From assembly GCF_029167645.1 (NCBI RefSeq), contig NZ_CP119147.1, positions 5,846,501-5,910,500 of the forward strand: a DNA stretch of 64,000 nt, read 5' to 3'. Made by a program: the position numbers and the translations under genes. Origin of the DNA: Streptomyces sp. AM 2-1-1. Its GTDB lineage: Bacteria; Actinomycetota; Actinomycetes; Streptomycetales; Streptomycetaceae. A model generated the notes under the pieces. The model made no database searches. It was not told where the DNA came from and worked only from the letters and a program-made list of their open reading frames with translations. Below, in pieces: positions 53,020-61,787 of this stretch; the stretch's first letter is position 1, and each line of letters opens with the position of its first letter.

Positions 53020-53801
53020 GCTCCCTCGCCCTCGCCGTGCGCGACTCGTCCACCATGCTGCGCCGCAACCTGCTCCACGCCCGCCGCTACCCCTCCCTGA
53101 CCCTCAACCTGCTGCTCACCCCGGTGATGCTGCTCCTGCTCTTCGTCTACATCTTCGGCGACACCATGAGCGCGGGCATCGGCGGCCAGGACCGCTCCGA
53201 CTACATCGCCTACATCGTTCCCGGTCTCCTCCTCATGACCATCGGCAGCACCGTCGTGGGGACCGCGGTCTCCGTCTCGACGGACATGACCGAGGGCATC
53301 ATCGCCCGCTTCCGCACCATGGCGATCCACCGCGGATCGGTCCTCGTCGGGCACGTCGTCAGCAGCGTGCTGCAGTCGGTCGCCAGTGTGGTCCTCGTCG
53401 GGCTCGTCTCGGTCGCCATCGGCTTCCGCTCCACGGACGCCACCGCCCTGGAGTGGCTGGCCGCCCTCGGGCTCCTCACCCTCTTCGCCACGGCGCTCAC
53501 CTGGATCGCGGTCGGCATGGGCCTGGTCAGTCCGAACGTCGAGGCGGCGAGCAACAACGCGATGCCGTTGATCCTGCTCCCGCTCCTGTCCAGCGCGTTC
53601 GTCCCCGTCGAGACCATGCCCGGCTGGTTCCGGCCGATCGCCGAGTACCAGCCCTTCACCCCGGCCATCGAGACCCTGCGCGGACTGCTCCTCGGCACCG
53701 GGATCGGCACCAACGGCCTCCTCGCGGTCGGCTGGTGCGTCGGGCTCGCCGTACTCGGCTACTTCTGGTCCACCGCCAGGTTCGACAGCGACCCGAAGTA
53801 G
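53016..53801 (+). CDS. ABC-2 type permease (DrrB-like)
   Basis: 261 residues from ATG 53016. Six hydrophobic helices are visible, including LNLLLTPVMLLLLFVYIFGD, YIAYIVPGLLLMTIGSTVVG, VVSSVLQSVASVVLVGLVSV, WLAALGLLTLFATALTWIAV and the last LLAVGWCVGLAVLGYFWST. ASNNAMPLILLPLLSSAFVP and EYQPFTPAIETLRGLLLG form the conserved C-terminal region of ABC-2 membrane proteins. Its start overlaps the ATPase stop, so the two are translated together. Confidence 0.92.
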   Translation: MSSLALAVRDSSTMLRRNLLHARRYPSLTLNLLLTPVMLLLLFVYIFGDTMSAGIGGQDRSDYIAYIVPGLLLMTIGSTVVGTAVSVSTDMTEGIIARFRTMAIHRGSVLVGHVVSSVLQSVASVVLVGLVSVAIGFRSTDATALEWLAALGLLTLFATALTWIAVGMGLVSPNVEAASNNAMPLILLPLLSSAFVPVETMPGWFRPIAEYQPFTPAIETLRGLLLGTGIGTNGLLAVGWCVGLAVLGYFWSTARFDSDPK

Positions 53802-53845
53802 CGGGTGCGGAGGGGCGGGCCCGGCGCCCGCGAGCCGTTCCGCCC

Positions 53846-53890
53846 GAGGGCGGCGTACTCCGGCACCGTGCCGGGGCGTACGCCGCCCTC
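53846..53890 (+). terminator. Hairpin terminator of the exporter operon
   Basis: GAGGGCGGCGTAC (53846-53858) pairs exactly with GTACGCCGCCCTC (53878-53890); an inner CCGGCA/TGCCGG stem extends it. Confidence 0.7.
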
Positions 53891-53979
53891 CGGTGGGGGC
53901 GCCGGAGAACGGCCTGCGTACGACGCCACGTGACGCGTGTCTCCGGACCCGGTCTCCCGGCGGCTCTGGCGCCCAAAAA

Positions 53980-53994
53980 CTAACAGCGCTAGTT
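53980..53994. promoter_or_regulatory. Candidate TetR-type operator, copy B
   Basis: ACTAACAGCGCTAGT, flanked by AAA and TTT, is a quasi-palindrome 120 bp before the aldehyde dehydrogenase start. Confidence 0.6.
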
Positions 53995-54113
53995 TGGGGG
54001 TCCGGACCGCCGCCGCGCCCGACGCGGCGGGTGTCCCCGATCCGCGGACAGCACCGGTTCGCACGCACGGACGCGCAGAGCACGCAGCCACCGCAAGCCC
54101 GGGAGGAACAGCC

Positions 54114-55508
54114 ATGAAGGCCCATGACGGGATGTACATCGGCGGCGAATGGCGGCCCGCGGAGGGCCGCGACACCATCGCGGTCGTGAACCCGGCGGAC
54201 GAGCGGGTCATCGCGCAGGTGCCCGCCGGTACGGCCGCCGACGTGGACGCCGCCGTACGCGCCGCGCGCGCCGCGTTCCCCGGCTGGGCGGCCACTCCCC
54301 CCGCCGGGCGGGCCGCACGGCTGGCCGCCCTCCGTGACGTCCTCGCCTCCCGCGCGGAGGAGATCGCCGCGACGATCACCGCCGAACTCGGCTCCCCGCT
54401 CCGGCTCTCGCAGACCGTGCACGCGGGTGTCCCGGTGCTGGTCGCCGGCTCGTACGCCGAACTCGCCGCCACCTACGCCTTCGAGGAGAAGCTCGGCAAC
54501 TCCACCGTGCTGCACGAGCCGGTCGGGGTCGTCGGTGCGATCACCCCGTGGAACTACCCGCTCCACCAGATCGTCGCCAAGGTGGCCCCCGCGCTGGCCG
54601 CCGGCTGCACGGTCGTCCTCAAGCCGGCCGAGGACACCCCGCTGACCGCGCAGATCTTCGCCGAGGCGACCGGGGAAGCCGGTCTCCCGGCCGGTGTCTT
54701 CAACCTGGTCACCGGGCTCGGTCCGGTCGCCGGACAGGCACTCGCCGAGCACCCCGGCGTCGACCTCGTCTCCTTCACCGGTTCCACGGCGGTCGGCAGG
54801 TCGATCGGCGCCACCGCGAGCGGCGCCGTCAAGCGCGTCGCGCTGGAGCTCGGCGGCAAGTCCGCCAACGTCATCCTCCCCGGCGCCGACCTCGCCAAGG
54901 CCGTCAACGTCGGCGTCGCCAACGTGATGTCCAACTCCGGCCAGACGTGCAGCGCGTGGACCCGGATGCTGGTGGACGCGGAGCGGTACGAGGAAGCGGT
55001 TGCCCTCGCCGCGGCGGCCGTCGCCAAGTACGTCCCCGGCGAGCGGATCGGCCCCGTCGTCAACGCCAAGCAGCTCGACCGGGTGCGCGGTTACATCGAG
55101 AAGGGCGTGGCGGAGGGTGCCCGGCTCGTCGCCGGCGGTCCGGACTCCCCCCGCCAGGAGGGCTACTACGTCAGCCCCACCGTCTTCGCCGACGTCACCC
55201 CCGAGATGGCGATCGCCCAGGAGGAGATCTTCGGGCCGGTCCTCTCGATCCTGCGGTACGAGGACGAGGAGGACGCCCTCCGCATCGCCAACGGCACCGT
55301 CTACGGCCTGGCCGGTGCGGTCTGGGCGGCCGACGACGAGCGGGCCGCGGCCTTCGCCCGCCGGATGGACACCGGGCAGGTCGACATCAACGGCGGCCGG
55401 TTCAACCCCCTGGCCCCCTTCGGCGGTTACAAGCAGTCGGGCGTCGGCCGCGAGCTCGGCCCGCACGGACTCGCCGAGTACCTCCAGACGAAGTCCCTCC
55501 AGTTCTGA
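54114..55508 (+). CDS. NAD-dependent aldehyde dehydrogenase
   Basis: 464 residues from ATG 54114 behind GGGAGGA. Aldehyde-dehydrogenase motifs: [40 protein letters not shown], the catalytic Glu in [20 protein letters not shown], catalytic Cys in [16 protein letters not shown] (about residue 280), and [20 protein letters not shown]. The C-terminal [19 protein letters not shown] fits the family. It oxidises an aldehyde to its acid. It is paired with the zinc alcohol dehydrogenase 240 nt downstream and controlled by the same type of operator as the acyl-CoA dehydrogenases, so an alcohol-aldehyde-acid-CoA route is plausible; the substrate is unknown. Confidence 0.93.
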   Translation: MKAHDGMYIGGEWRPAEGRDTIAVVNPADERVIAQVPAGTAADVDAAVRAARAAFPGWAATPPAGRAARLAALRDVLASRAEEIAATITAELGSPLRLSQTVHAGVPVLVAGSYAELAATYAFEEKLGNSTVLHEPVGVVGAITPWNYPLHQIVAKVAPALAAGCTVVLKPAEDTPLTAQIFAEATGEAGLPAGVFNLVTGLGPVAGQALAEHPGVDLVSFTGSTAVGRSIGATASGAVKRVALELGGKSANVILPGADLAKAVNVGVANVMSNSGQTCSAWTRMLVDAERYEEAVALAAAAVAKYVPGERIGPVVNAKQLDRVRGYIEKGVAEGARLVAGGPDSPRQEGYYVSPTVFADVTPEMAIAQEEIFGPVLSILRYEDEEDALRIANGTVYGLAGAVWAADDERAAAFARRMDTGQVDINGGRFNPLAPFGGYKQSGVGRELGPHGLAEYLQTKSLQF

Positions 55509-55747
55509 CCGCGGCCGTCCGACGTGACGCAGCCCCGGAGTCCTGACCGCGACGCCGCGGTTCCCGCGGCGAGTCCATGGCCGCGGCCGCCACTCCGCGG
55601 TCCCGCCCACCGGGTTCCGAGCGCGTTTTCGGCGGAGTCCGTCCCGGAGTCCGTCTCACCATCCGCCGGCCAGGAGCCCGCTTCCGTGTTCCGCCAGACC
55701 GCCCGCCGGGCCCGCCGGGGCCCGGCCGACCACACCAGGAGCCGTCC

Positions 55748-56827
55748 GTGATCCGCGCCGCCGTACTGCCCGCCGTCCAAGCGCCCCTGGAGATCACCGA
55801 CATCGAGCTGCCCGAGACCGGACCCGGCCAGGTCAGGATCAGTCTCGCCGCAGCCGGGGTCTGCCACTCCGACCTCTCCCTCAGCAACGGCACCATGCGG
55901 CTGCCGGTGCCCTGCGTCCTCGGGCACGAGGGCGCGGGCACCGTGCTGGAGGTCGGCGAGGGCGTCGCCCACGTCGTCCCGGGCGACGCGGTCGTCCTCA
56001 ACTGGGCACCGTCGTGCGGGAAGTGCCACCCCTGCCGGATCGGTGAGATCTGGCTCTGCGCCGACGCCCTGAAGGGCGCCGCGAACATCCACGCCCGCCG
56101 GGCGGACGGCACCGAGCTCCATCCCGGCCTGAACGTCGCCGCGTTCGCGCAGGAGACCCTGGTCGCCGCGAACTGCGTGCTGCCCGCCCCCGCGGGCATC
56201 CCGCTCACCGACGCGGCTCTCCTCGGCTGCGCGGTGCTCACCGGTTACGGTGCGGTCCACCACTCCGCCCGCGTGCGCGCCGGGGAGACGGTGGCCGTGT
56301 TCGGGATCGGCGGGGTCGGTCTCGCGGTGCTCCAGTCGGCGCGCATCGCCGGGGCCTCCCGGATCATCGCCGTGGACGTCTCGCCGGAGAAGGAGGAGCT
56401 GGCCCGCGCCGCGGGGGCCACCGACTACGTCGTCGCCTCCGCCACCACCCCGCGCGAGATCCGCAAGCTCACCGACGGGGTGGGCGCGGACGTGGCGGTG
56501 GAGTGCGTGGGCCTCGCCCGGACCATCCGTACCGCCTGGGAGTCCACCCGCAGGGGCGGGCGCACCACGGTCGTCGGGATCGGCGCCAAGGACCAGGACG
56601 TCACCTTCAACGCCCTGGAGATCTTCCACTGGGGCCGCTCGCTGACCGGCTGCGTGTACGGCAACAGCGACCCGGAACGCGATCTGCCGGTGCTCGCCGA
56701 CCACATCCGCGCGGGCCGCTTCGACGTGTCGATGATGGTCACCGAGCGGATCTCGCTCGACGGCATCCCCGCCGCCTTCGAGAACATGATCGCCGGGAAG
56801 GGCGGCCGGGCCCTGGTGACCTTCTGA
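55748..56827 (+). CDS. Zinc-dependent alcohol dehydrogenase (class III-like MDR)
   Basis: 359 residues from GTG 55748 with AGGAG upstream. Catalytic zinc ligands are Cys in GVCHSD and His in LGHEGAG. The structural-zinc loop is complete: C-GK-C-HP-C-RIGEIWL-C. The NAD-binding fold is VAVFGIGGVGLAVLQSARIA, followed by IIAVDVSPEKEELARAAGAT. Conserved GRTTVVGIGAKDQDVTF and SLTGCVYGNSDPERDLPVLA fit the formaldehyde/alcohol dehydrogenase group. It should act with the upstream aldehyde dehydrogenase on an alcohol substrate. Confidence 0.93.
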   Translation: MIRAAVLPAVQAPLEITDIELPETGPGQVRISLAAAGVCHSDLSLSNGTMRLPVPCVLGHEGAGTVLEVGEGVAHVVPGDAVVLNWAPSCGKCHPCRIGEIWLCADALKGAANIHARRADGTELHPGLNVAAFAQETLVAANCVLPAPAGIPLTDAALLGCAVLTGYGAVHHSARVRAGETVAVFGIGGVGLAVLQSARIAGASRIIAVDVSPEKEELARAAGATDYVVASATTPREIRKLTDGVGADVAVECVGLARTIRTAWESTRRGGRTTVVGIGAKDQDVTFNALEIFHWGRSLTGCVYGNSDPERDLPVLADHIRAGRFDVSMMVTERISLDGIPAAFENMIAGKGGRALVTF

Positions 56828-56945
56828 GGGCCCCGGGCCCCGGACGCGCCTGCCGACACGCGTCCCGCGATGCCGTCCGCCCGCCGGCGTGAACCCCGGG
56901 GCGCCGTGCGTCCGTCGGCGTGCACCCGGCGGTGCCGCGCCCGGT

Positions 56946-58043
56946 TCAGCCCTCCCGCGCCGCCGTGCCGGGAGGGCGCGGGGCGAGCAGGCGCGCGTCC
57001 ATCTCACCCTCCTCGAAGAGCCGGGACGCCGGACCGACGATCAGTGGATCGGGCGTCCCGACCACCGAGGGGTCCTTGCCCGGGTAGTCGAAGCGGTCCA
57101 GCACGTGGCGCATCGCCTCCAGCCGTGCCCGCTTCTTGTCGTTGCTCTTCACCACCGTCCAGGGCGCGTCCGCCGTGTCGGTGTGGAAGAGCATCAACTC
57201 CTTGGCCTCGGTGTACGCGTCCCACTTGTCGAGCGATGCCAGGTCGACCGGGCTCAGCTTCCAGCGGCGCACCGGGTCGATCTGCCGGATCATGAACCGG
57301 TTGCGCTGCTCGTTGCGGGAGACCGAGAACCAGAACTTCACGATGTGGATGCCGTCGCGCACCAGCATCCGCTCGAACCCCGGTGCCTGGTGCATGAACT
57401 CCAGGTACTCGCGGGTGGAGCAGAACCCCATCACCCGCTCCACTCCGGCCCGGTTGTACCAGGACCGGTCGAAGAGGACGATCTCGCCCGCCGTCGGCAG
57501 ATGGACGGTGTACCGCTGGAAGTACCACTGGGACCGCTCGCGTCCGGTCGGCTTCTCCAGCGCCACCACCCGGGCGCCGCGTGGGTTGAGGTGTTCGGTG
57601 AACCGCTTGATGGTGCCGCCCTTGCCGGCCGCGTCACGCCCTTCGAAGAGGATCACCAAGCGCTCGTCGTGCTCCTTCACCCAGTGCTGGAGCTTGATCA
57701 GCTCGATCTGGAGGGCGCGTTTGCGCTTGTCGTACGCCTTGCGGCCGAGCTTCTCCGGATACGGGTAGTCCTCCCGCCAGGCGTCCCGGGCGCGGCCCTC
57801 CGGGGTGACCAGCTCCGGATCGTCGTCGCCCCGGTCGCGGACCCCGAACCCCTGGAGGTAGGGGCCGCCCAAGCGGGCGGCGCGGTCCGCCTCCGCCTCC
57901 GACGCCGGACCCGCTCCCGCCGCTGCCCCGGGCGCGGTGCCGCCCGTACGGGGCGGGCCGCCCCGGGGCCGGTTCTCCTCGCCCCGCCGGGACCGCCGCC
58001 CGTGCTTCTCAGGTCCGTTCGGGCTGCTGTTGCTCGACGCCAT
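56946..58043 (-). CDS. ppk2: Polyphosphate kinase 2 family protein
   Basis: 365 residues from ATG 58043. After about 70 low-complexity residues comes the PPK2 core: PEKLGRKAYDKRKRALQIEL, Walker A FEGRDAAGKGGTIKRFTEHL, EKPTGRERSQWYFQRYTVHL, Walker B IVLFDRSWYNRAGVERVMGF, and KFWFSVSRNEQRNRFMIRQI with RRWKLSPVDLASLDKWDAYT. PPK2 enzymes transfer phosphate between polyphosphate and nucleoside di- or monophosphates. A single PPK2 domain suggests class I (NDP to NTP), though class is not settled. Its 5-prime end overlaps the EamA gene by 35 bp, so both are probably one transcript. Confidence 0.93.
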   Translation of the reverse strand: MASSNSSPNGPEKHGRRSRRGEENRPRGGPPRTGGTAPGAAAGAGPASEAEADRAARLGGPYLQGFGVRDRGDDDPELVTPEGRARDAWREDYPYPEKLGRKAYDKRKRALQIELIKLQHWVKEHDERLVILFEGRDAAGKGGTIKRFTEHLNPRGARVVALEKPTGRERSQWYFQRYTVHLPTAGEIVLFDRSWYNRAGVERVMGFCSTREYLEFMHQAPGFERMLVRDGIHIVKFWFSVSRNEQRNRFMIRQIDPVRRWKLSPVDLASLDKWDAYTEAKELMLFHTDTADAPWTVVKSNDKKRARLEAMRHVLDRFDYPGKDPSVVGTPDPLIVGPASRLFEEGEMDARLLAPRPPGTAAREG

Positions 58044-58989
58044 CGGGGGTTCCCTCCACCGGCTCGGCCACGACCTTCCGCGTCCGCCCAGTCTGCGGAC
58101 GGGTCCGGGAGACCGCCACCCCTGCCAGACAGAGCGCCCCGCCGAGCACGGAGAGCGCGGCCGGCACCTCGTCGAGCAGCACCCACGACATCAGCACCAC
58201 GAGTGCGGGCACCGCGTAGGTGGTGGCGCCCATCCTGCCCGCGGTGGTCCGTGCCAGCGCGTAGGCCCAGGTGGTGAAGGCGAGCGCGGTCGGGAAGACA
58301 CCCAGGTAGATCATGTTGAGGGTGGCGGAGAGCGGGGCGCCGGCGGCCTCGTGGACCAGCACCCCCGAGAACGGCAGGCACCCCGCCGTGCCGATCAGGC
58401 AGCCGAACGTGGTGACCTGGAGCGCGGAGCCGTGCCGCAGCGCGGGCTTCTGCGCCACCACTCCGCCCGCGTACGCCACGGCCGCGAGGAAGCAGAGCAG
58501 CACTCCCAGCACCGACGAACCGCCGTGCTCCGACAGGGAGAGGCCGACGACGACGGCGCCCGCGAAGGAGACCGCCATGCCGCCGAGCAGTCGGCGCGGC
58601 AGGCCCTCGCCCAGCAGCCGGGCGCCGAGCAGCGCGATCAGGACCGGCCCGACGTTCACCACCATCGCGGCGGTCCCCGCGTCGACCTCCTGCTCGCCCC
58701 AGTTCAGCACCACCATGTAGAGCCCGAACCAGAGCAGCCCGGAGACGACGATGCCGGACCAGGCGCCGCGCGCCGGCAGCCCTTCGCGGCGTACGAGCAG
58801 CAGCACGACGAGCACCGCGGAGCCGGCCAGCAACCGGCCCAGGGCGAGCGCGCCGGGGGAGTAGGCCTCGCCCGCGCTGCGGATGGAGACGAACGCGGTC
58901 GCCCACAGCACGACGGTGACGCAGGCGGCGGCGACGGCCCGCCGGTCGGGGCCGGAGCGGGGCGGGGAAGGGACAGGCGGTGGGGTCAT
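58009..58989 (-). CDS. EamA/DMT-family transporter
   Basis: 326 residues from ATG 58989. Ten hydrophobic helices in two EamA repeats are visible (AAACVTVVLWATAFVSIRSA; LALGRLLAGSAVLVVLLLVR; AMVVNVGPVLIALLGARLLG; GVLLCFLAAVAYAGGVVAQK; ATLNMIYLGVFPTALAFTTW; VPALVVLMSWVLLDEVPAAL). These drug/metabolite transporters export small molecules such as amino acids. The substrate is not determined. The tail overlaps the ppk2 start. Confidence 0.9.
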   Translation of the reverse strand: MTPPPVPSPPRSGPDRRAVAAACVTVVLWATAFVSIRSAGEAYSPGALALGRLLAGSAVLVVLLLVRREGLPARGAWSGIVVSGLLWFGLYMVVLNWGEQEVDAGTAAMVVNVGPVLIALLGARLLGEGLPRRLLGGMAVSFAGAVVVGLSLSEHGGSSVLGVLLCFLAAVAYAGGVVAQKPALRHGSALQVTTFGCLIGTAGCLPFSGVLVHEAAGAPLSATLNMIYLGVFPTALAFTTWAYALARTTAGRMGATTYAVPALVVLMSWVLLDEVPAALSVLGGALCLAGVAVSRTRPQTGRTRKVVAEPVEGTPDGVEQQQPERT

Positions 58990-59073
58990 GACAGGACCGT
59001 ACGGGGCGCCGGGTTCGGCGCGCACCGAAGTGTCCCGGGGGTACCGGCCGGGTGCGGACCGGCCCGGTCCCTC

Positions 59074-59736
59074 TCAGAGCCCCGCCGGCCCCGGCCGCCG
59101 GTCCCTCTGCGCGTACTGGAGCGCCAGCCCGTCGAGCAGCGCCCGCAGCCCCGTCTCGAAGGCGCCCTCGTCCACCTGCTGGCGGTGGTCGGCGAGCAGG
59201 TGCGCCTGGCCCAGGTGCGGGTAGTCGGCGGGGTCGTACGCCGTCTCGTCGTCCACGAAACCGCGCGCGAAGGACCCCAGCGCGGAGCCGGTGACGAAGT
59301 ACCGCATCAGCGCCCCAATGTACGTCGCCTGGGCGCGCGGCCACCCCGCGTCGACCATCGCGCCGAAGACCGCGTCGGCCACCCGCAGCCCGGCGGGCCG
59401 CCGCCCGGGGCCCTGCGCCAGCACCGGCACGATGTGCGGGTGCGCGGCGAGTGCGGCGCGGTAGGAGACGGCCCAGTCGTGCAGGGAGGCGCGCCAGTCC
59501 CGCGGATCGGCCGGGTCGAACATCGACAGGTCGACCTGGGCGGAGACCGCGTCGGCGACCGCGTCGAGGATCTCGTCCTTGTTCCGGAAGTGGTTGTACA
59601 ACGACGGCCCGCTGACCCCCAGCTCGCCCGCGAGCCGCCGGGTGGAGACGGCGCCGAGCCCTTCCGCGTCCACGAGCGCACCCGCCGCCTCGACGATCCG
59701 GTCTCTGCTCAGGAGGGGGGTACGAGGTCGGGCCAT
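59074..59736 (-). CDS. TetR-family regulator next to the acyl-CoA dehydrogenase
   Basis: 220 residues from ATG 59736 (MARPRTPLLSRDRIVEAAGA); ATG 59745 is a close alternative. HTH: LSRDRIVEAAGALVDAEGLG, VSTRRLAGELGVSGPSLYNH, FRNKDEILDAVADAV. The C-terminal part (DWRASLHDWAVSYRAALAAH, MRYFVTGSALGSFARGFVDD) is a TetR ligand-binding domain. It is divergent from the acyl-CoA dehydrogenase at 60012, and an operator-like 15-mer lies between. It is the best candidate to control the three genes that carry this element, which is inference from position. Confidence 0.9.
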   Translation of the reverse strand: MARPRTPLLSRDRIVEAAGALVDAEGLGAVSTRRLAGELGVSGPSLYNHFRNKDEILDAVADAVSAQVDLSMFDPADPRDWRASLHDWAVSYRAALAAHPHIVPVLAQGPGRRPAGLRVADAVFGAMVDAGWPRAQATYIGALMRYFVTGSALGSFARGFVDDETAYDPADYPHLGQAHLLADHRQQVDEGAFETGLRALLDGLALQYAQRDRRPGPAGL

Positions 59737-59928
59737 GCGCCACATCGTAGGGCCTGCCGCCGGGGCGCCCGAAGGCCGGCGTGGGGACGGGGCGGCGGCC
59801 GCCGGGGGCGGGGCGGCTCCCGGAGCGCGGTCGGGCACGCGGGGAGGTGCCGGAAGCCGCGGTGCCCCGTCGGGCCGGAAGGGCTTGCGCCTTCCGGCCG
59901 TGCGGCACATAGTGGGCTCCGACACGAA

Positions 59929-59943
59929 ACTAGCAGTGCTAAT
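59929..59943. promoter_or_regulatory. Candidate TetR-type operator, copy C
   Basis: ACTAGCAGTGCTAAT, preceded by GAA and followed by TAAAGC, lies between the divergent tetR and acyl-CoA dehydrogenase genes, 69 bp before the latter. Confidence 0.6.
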
Positions 59944-60011
59944 TAAAGCAAAGCGCCGGTGGATCAGTGGTCCGGTGGGAGCGGTACCCCGACGCGGAGG
60001 AGTGAAGTGCG

Positions 60012-61163
60012 ATGAACCTGGAGCTCGGCGAGGAACAGGAAGCGGTCCGCCGCCTGGCCCGGGACTTCGTGACCCGGGAGGTCGCTCCGCACGTCGCCGC
60101 CTGGGACCGTGCCGAGAGTGTCGACAGGTCGATCGTGAAGAAGCTGGGAGCCCTGGGCTTCCTGGGGCTCACCGTGCCGGAGGAGTACGGCGGTTCGGGC
60201 GGTGACCACCTCGCGTACTGCCTGGTCACCGAGGAGCTGGGGCGCGGTGACTCGTCGGTGCGCGGCATCGTCTCCGTCTCCCTCGGGCTGGTCGCCAAGA
60301 CCATCGCCTCCTGGGGGGACGAGGAGCAGAAGCGCCGCTGGCTGCCCGGCCTCACCTCCGGCGACCTGATCGGCTGCTTCGGGCTCACCGAGCCCGGCAC
60401 CGGTTCGGACGCGGGGAACCTGACGACGAAGGCCGTACGCGACGGCGACGACTACGTCATCGACGGCACCAAGATGTTCATCACCAACGGCACCTGGGCC
60501 GATGTCGTGCTGCTCTTCGCCCGCACCAACGACACACCGGGCCACAAGGGCGTCTCCGCCTTCCTGGTCCCCACCGACACGCCCGGCCTGACCCGTCACA
60601 CCGTCCACGGCAAGCTCGGCCTGCGCGGCCAGGCCACCGCCGAACTGGTCCTGGAGGGCGTCCGGGTCCCCGCCTCCGCGCTGACGGGTCCGGAGGGCAA
60701 GGGGTTCTCGATCGCGATGTCCGCCCTCGCCAAGGGGCGCATGTCGGTGGCGGCCGGCTGCGTGGGGATCGCGCAGGCGGCCATGGACGCGGCGATCGGG
60801 TACGCGGGTGAACGGCAGCAGTTCGGCAAGCCCATCGCGGGCTACCAGCTGGTCCAGGAACTCATCAGCGACATCGCCGTGGACGTGGACGCCGCCCGCC
60901 TCCTCACGTGGCGGGTCGCCGACCTCGTCGACCGGGGCGAACCCTTCGCCACCGCCGCCTCCCAGGCCAAGCTCTTCGCCTCCGAAGCCGCCGTCCGCTG
61001 CGCCAACAACGCCCTGCAGGTGTTCGGCGGATACGGCTACATCGACGAGTACCCGGTGGGCAAGCTGGTCCGCGACGCCCGCGTGATGACCCTCTACGAG
61101 GGGACCAGCCAGATCCAGAAGCTGATCATCGGCCGCGCGCTGACCGGGATCTCCGCCTTCTGA
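60012..61163 (+). CDS. Acyl-CoA dehydrogenase, short-chain type
   Basis: 383 residues from ATG 60012. MNLELGEEQEAVRRLARDFV opens the helical domain. GCFGLTEPGTGSDAGNLTTK and KMFITNGTWADVVLLFARTN are the flavin/substrate region, ERQQFGKPIAGYQLVQELIS the C-terminal helix, and RVMTLYEGTSQIQKLIIGRA holds the catalytic Glu. It is of the short/medium-chain beta-oxidation type. The second acyl-CoA dehydrogenase in this window (4450) is only moderately similar but carries the same upstream element. Substrate chain length is not fixed by sequence alone. Confidence 0.93.
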   Translation: MNLELGEEQEAVRRLARDFVTREVAPHVAAWDRAESVDRSIVKKLGALGFLGLTVPEEYGGSGGDHLAYCLVTEELGRGDSSVRGIVSVSLGLVAKTIASWGDEEQKRRWLPGLTSGDLIGCFGLTEPGTGSDAGNLTTKAVRDGDDYVIDGTKMFITNGTWADVVLLFARTNDTPGHKGVSAFLVPTDTPGLTRHTVHGKLGLRGQATAELVLEGVRVPASALTGPEGKGFSIAMSALAKGRMSVAAGCVGIAQAAMDAAIGYAGERQQFGKPIAGYQLVQELISDIAVDVDAARLLTWRVADLVDRGEPFATAASQAKLFASEAAVRCANNALQVFGGYGYIDEYPVGKLVRDARVMTLYEGTSQIQKLIIGRALTGISAF

Positions 61164-61291
61164 CCGGCGGCGCTTCCCGACCACCCGCCCTGCGGGGGCC
61201 GGGGCCGCGGGCCGTCGCGGTGCCGGCCTGAGTACGGAGTGAGTACGGGCACGGATGCGGCGGTCCGCCGTGCGGGCGCAAGCTCGGGGGC

Positions 61292-61582
61292 ATGAGCGAC
61301 ACGACATCCGTCAAGCAGCAGAACACCGGCGCCTACTACGGCCAGGCCGTCCTCTCCTTCGGAGTGGCGATGGGGGCGGTGGCCATCGGCGTCTTCTTCC
61401 TCGACGCGGACGCGTGGGTGCGGGGCTTCCTCGCCATCGGCGTCCTCTACCTCGTCACCTCGTGCTTCACCCTCGCCAAGGTCATCCGCGACCGCCAGGA
61501 GGAGGGCCGGATCGTCAGCCGCGTCGACCAGGCGCGGCTGGAGAAGATCCTCGCCGAGCACGACCCCTTCCAGAAGCTCTGA
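61292..61582 (+). CDS. YiaA/YiaB-family two-helix membrane protein
   Basis: 96 residues from ATG 61292. Two membrane helices are evident, YGQAVLSFGVAMGAVAIGVF and GFLAIGVLYLVTSCFTLAKV, followed by VIRDRQEEGRIVSRVDQARL as a charged tail. The YiaAB domain is recognisable from its length and helix-loop-helix pattern. The role of this family is unknown. It stands alone and ends before the hairpin at 61632. Confidence 0.85.
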   Translation: MSDTTSVKQQNTGAYYGQAVLSFGVAMGAVAIGVFFLDADAWVRGFLAIGVLYLVTSCFTLAKVIRDRQEEGRIVSRVDQARLEKILAEHDPFQKL

Positions 61583-61631
61583 CCGCCGACGCCGGTCCGC
61601 CGGCCCGGCCGTGCTCGCCCTCCCCGCCCCT

Positions 61632-61660
61632 CGAGACCACCCGGAAACCGGGCGGTCTCG
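61632..61660 (+). terminator. Hairpin terminator
   Basis: CGAGACCACCCGG pairs with CCGGGCGGTCTCG (one mismatch), loop AAA, followed by a G-run; 50 nt after the YiaAB gene. Confidence 0.65.
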
Positions 61661-61728
61661 GGGGGCGCGTCCGTCGTACGGTCCTGACCTCCCCCTTTCG
61701 CGCGGGCGGCGCTATCCTGCGGGCGAGA

Positions 61729-61748
61729 ACCTAAGCGCTTGCTCAGGT
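61729..61748. promoter_or_regulatory. Operator of the TetR gene, copy 1
   Basis: ACCTAAGCGCTTGCTCAGGT is a long inverted repeat (ACCT / AGGT ends) 40 bp before the TetR start. Its central 16 bp recur exactly at 63102-63117. Confidence 0.7.
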
Positions 61749-61787
61749 TCGGGGTATGGTGGTCGTCCGGTGGACGGAGAGGGGCGC

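Larger units (their letters stand above)
53802..54113. other. Intergenic gap with terminator and operator
   Basis: 312 nt. The hairpin at 53846-53890 ends the exporter operon, the operator-like 15-mer at 53980 precedes the aldehyde dehydrogenase, and GGGAGGA at about 54101 is the ribosome-binding site. No gene. Confidence 0.5.
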
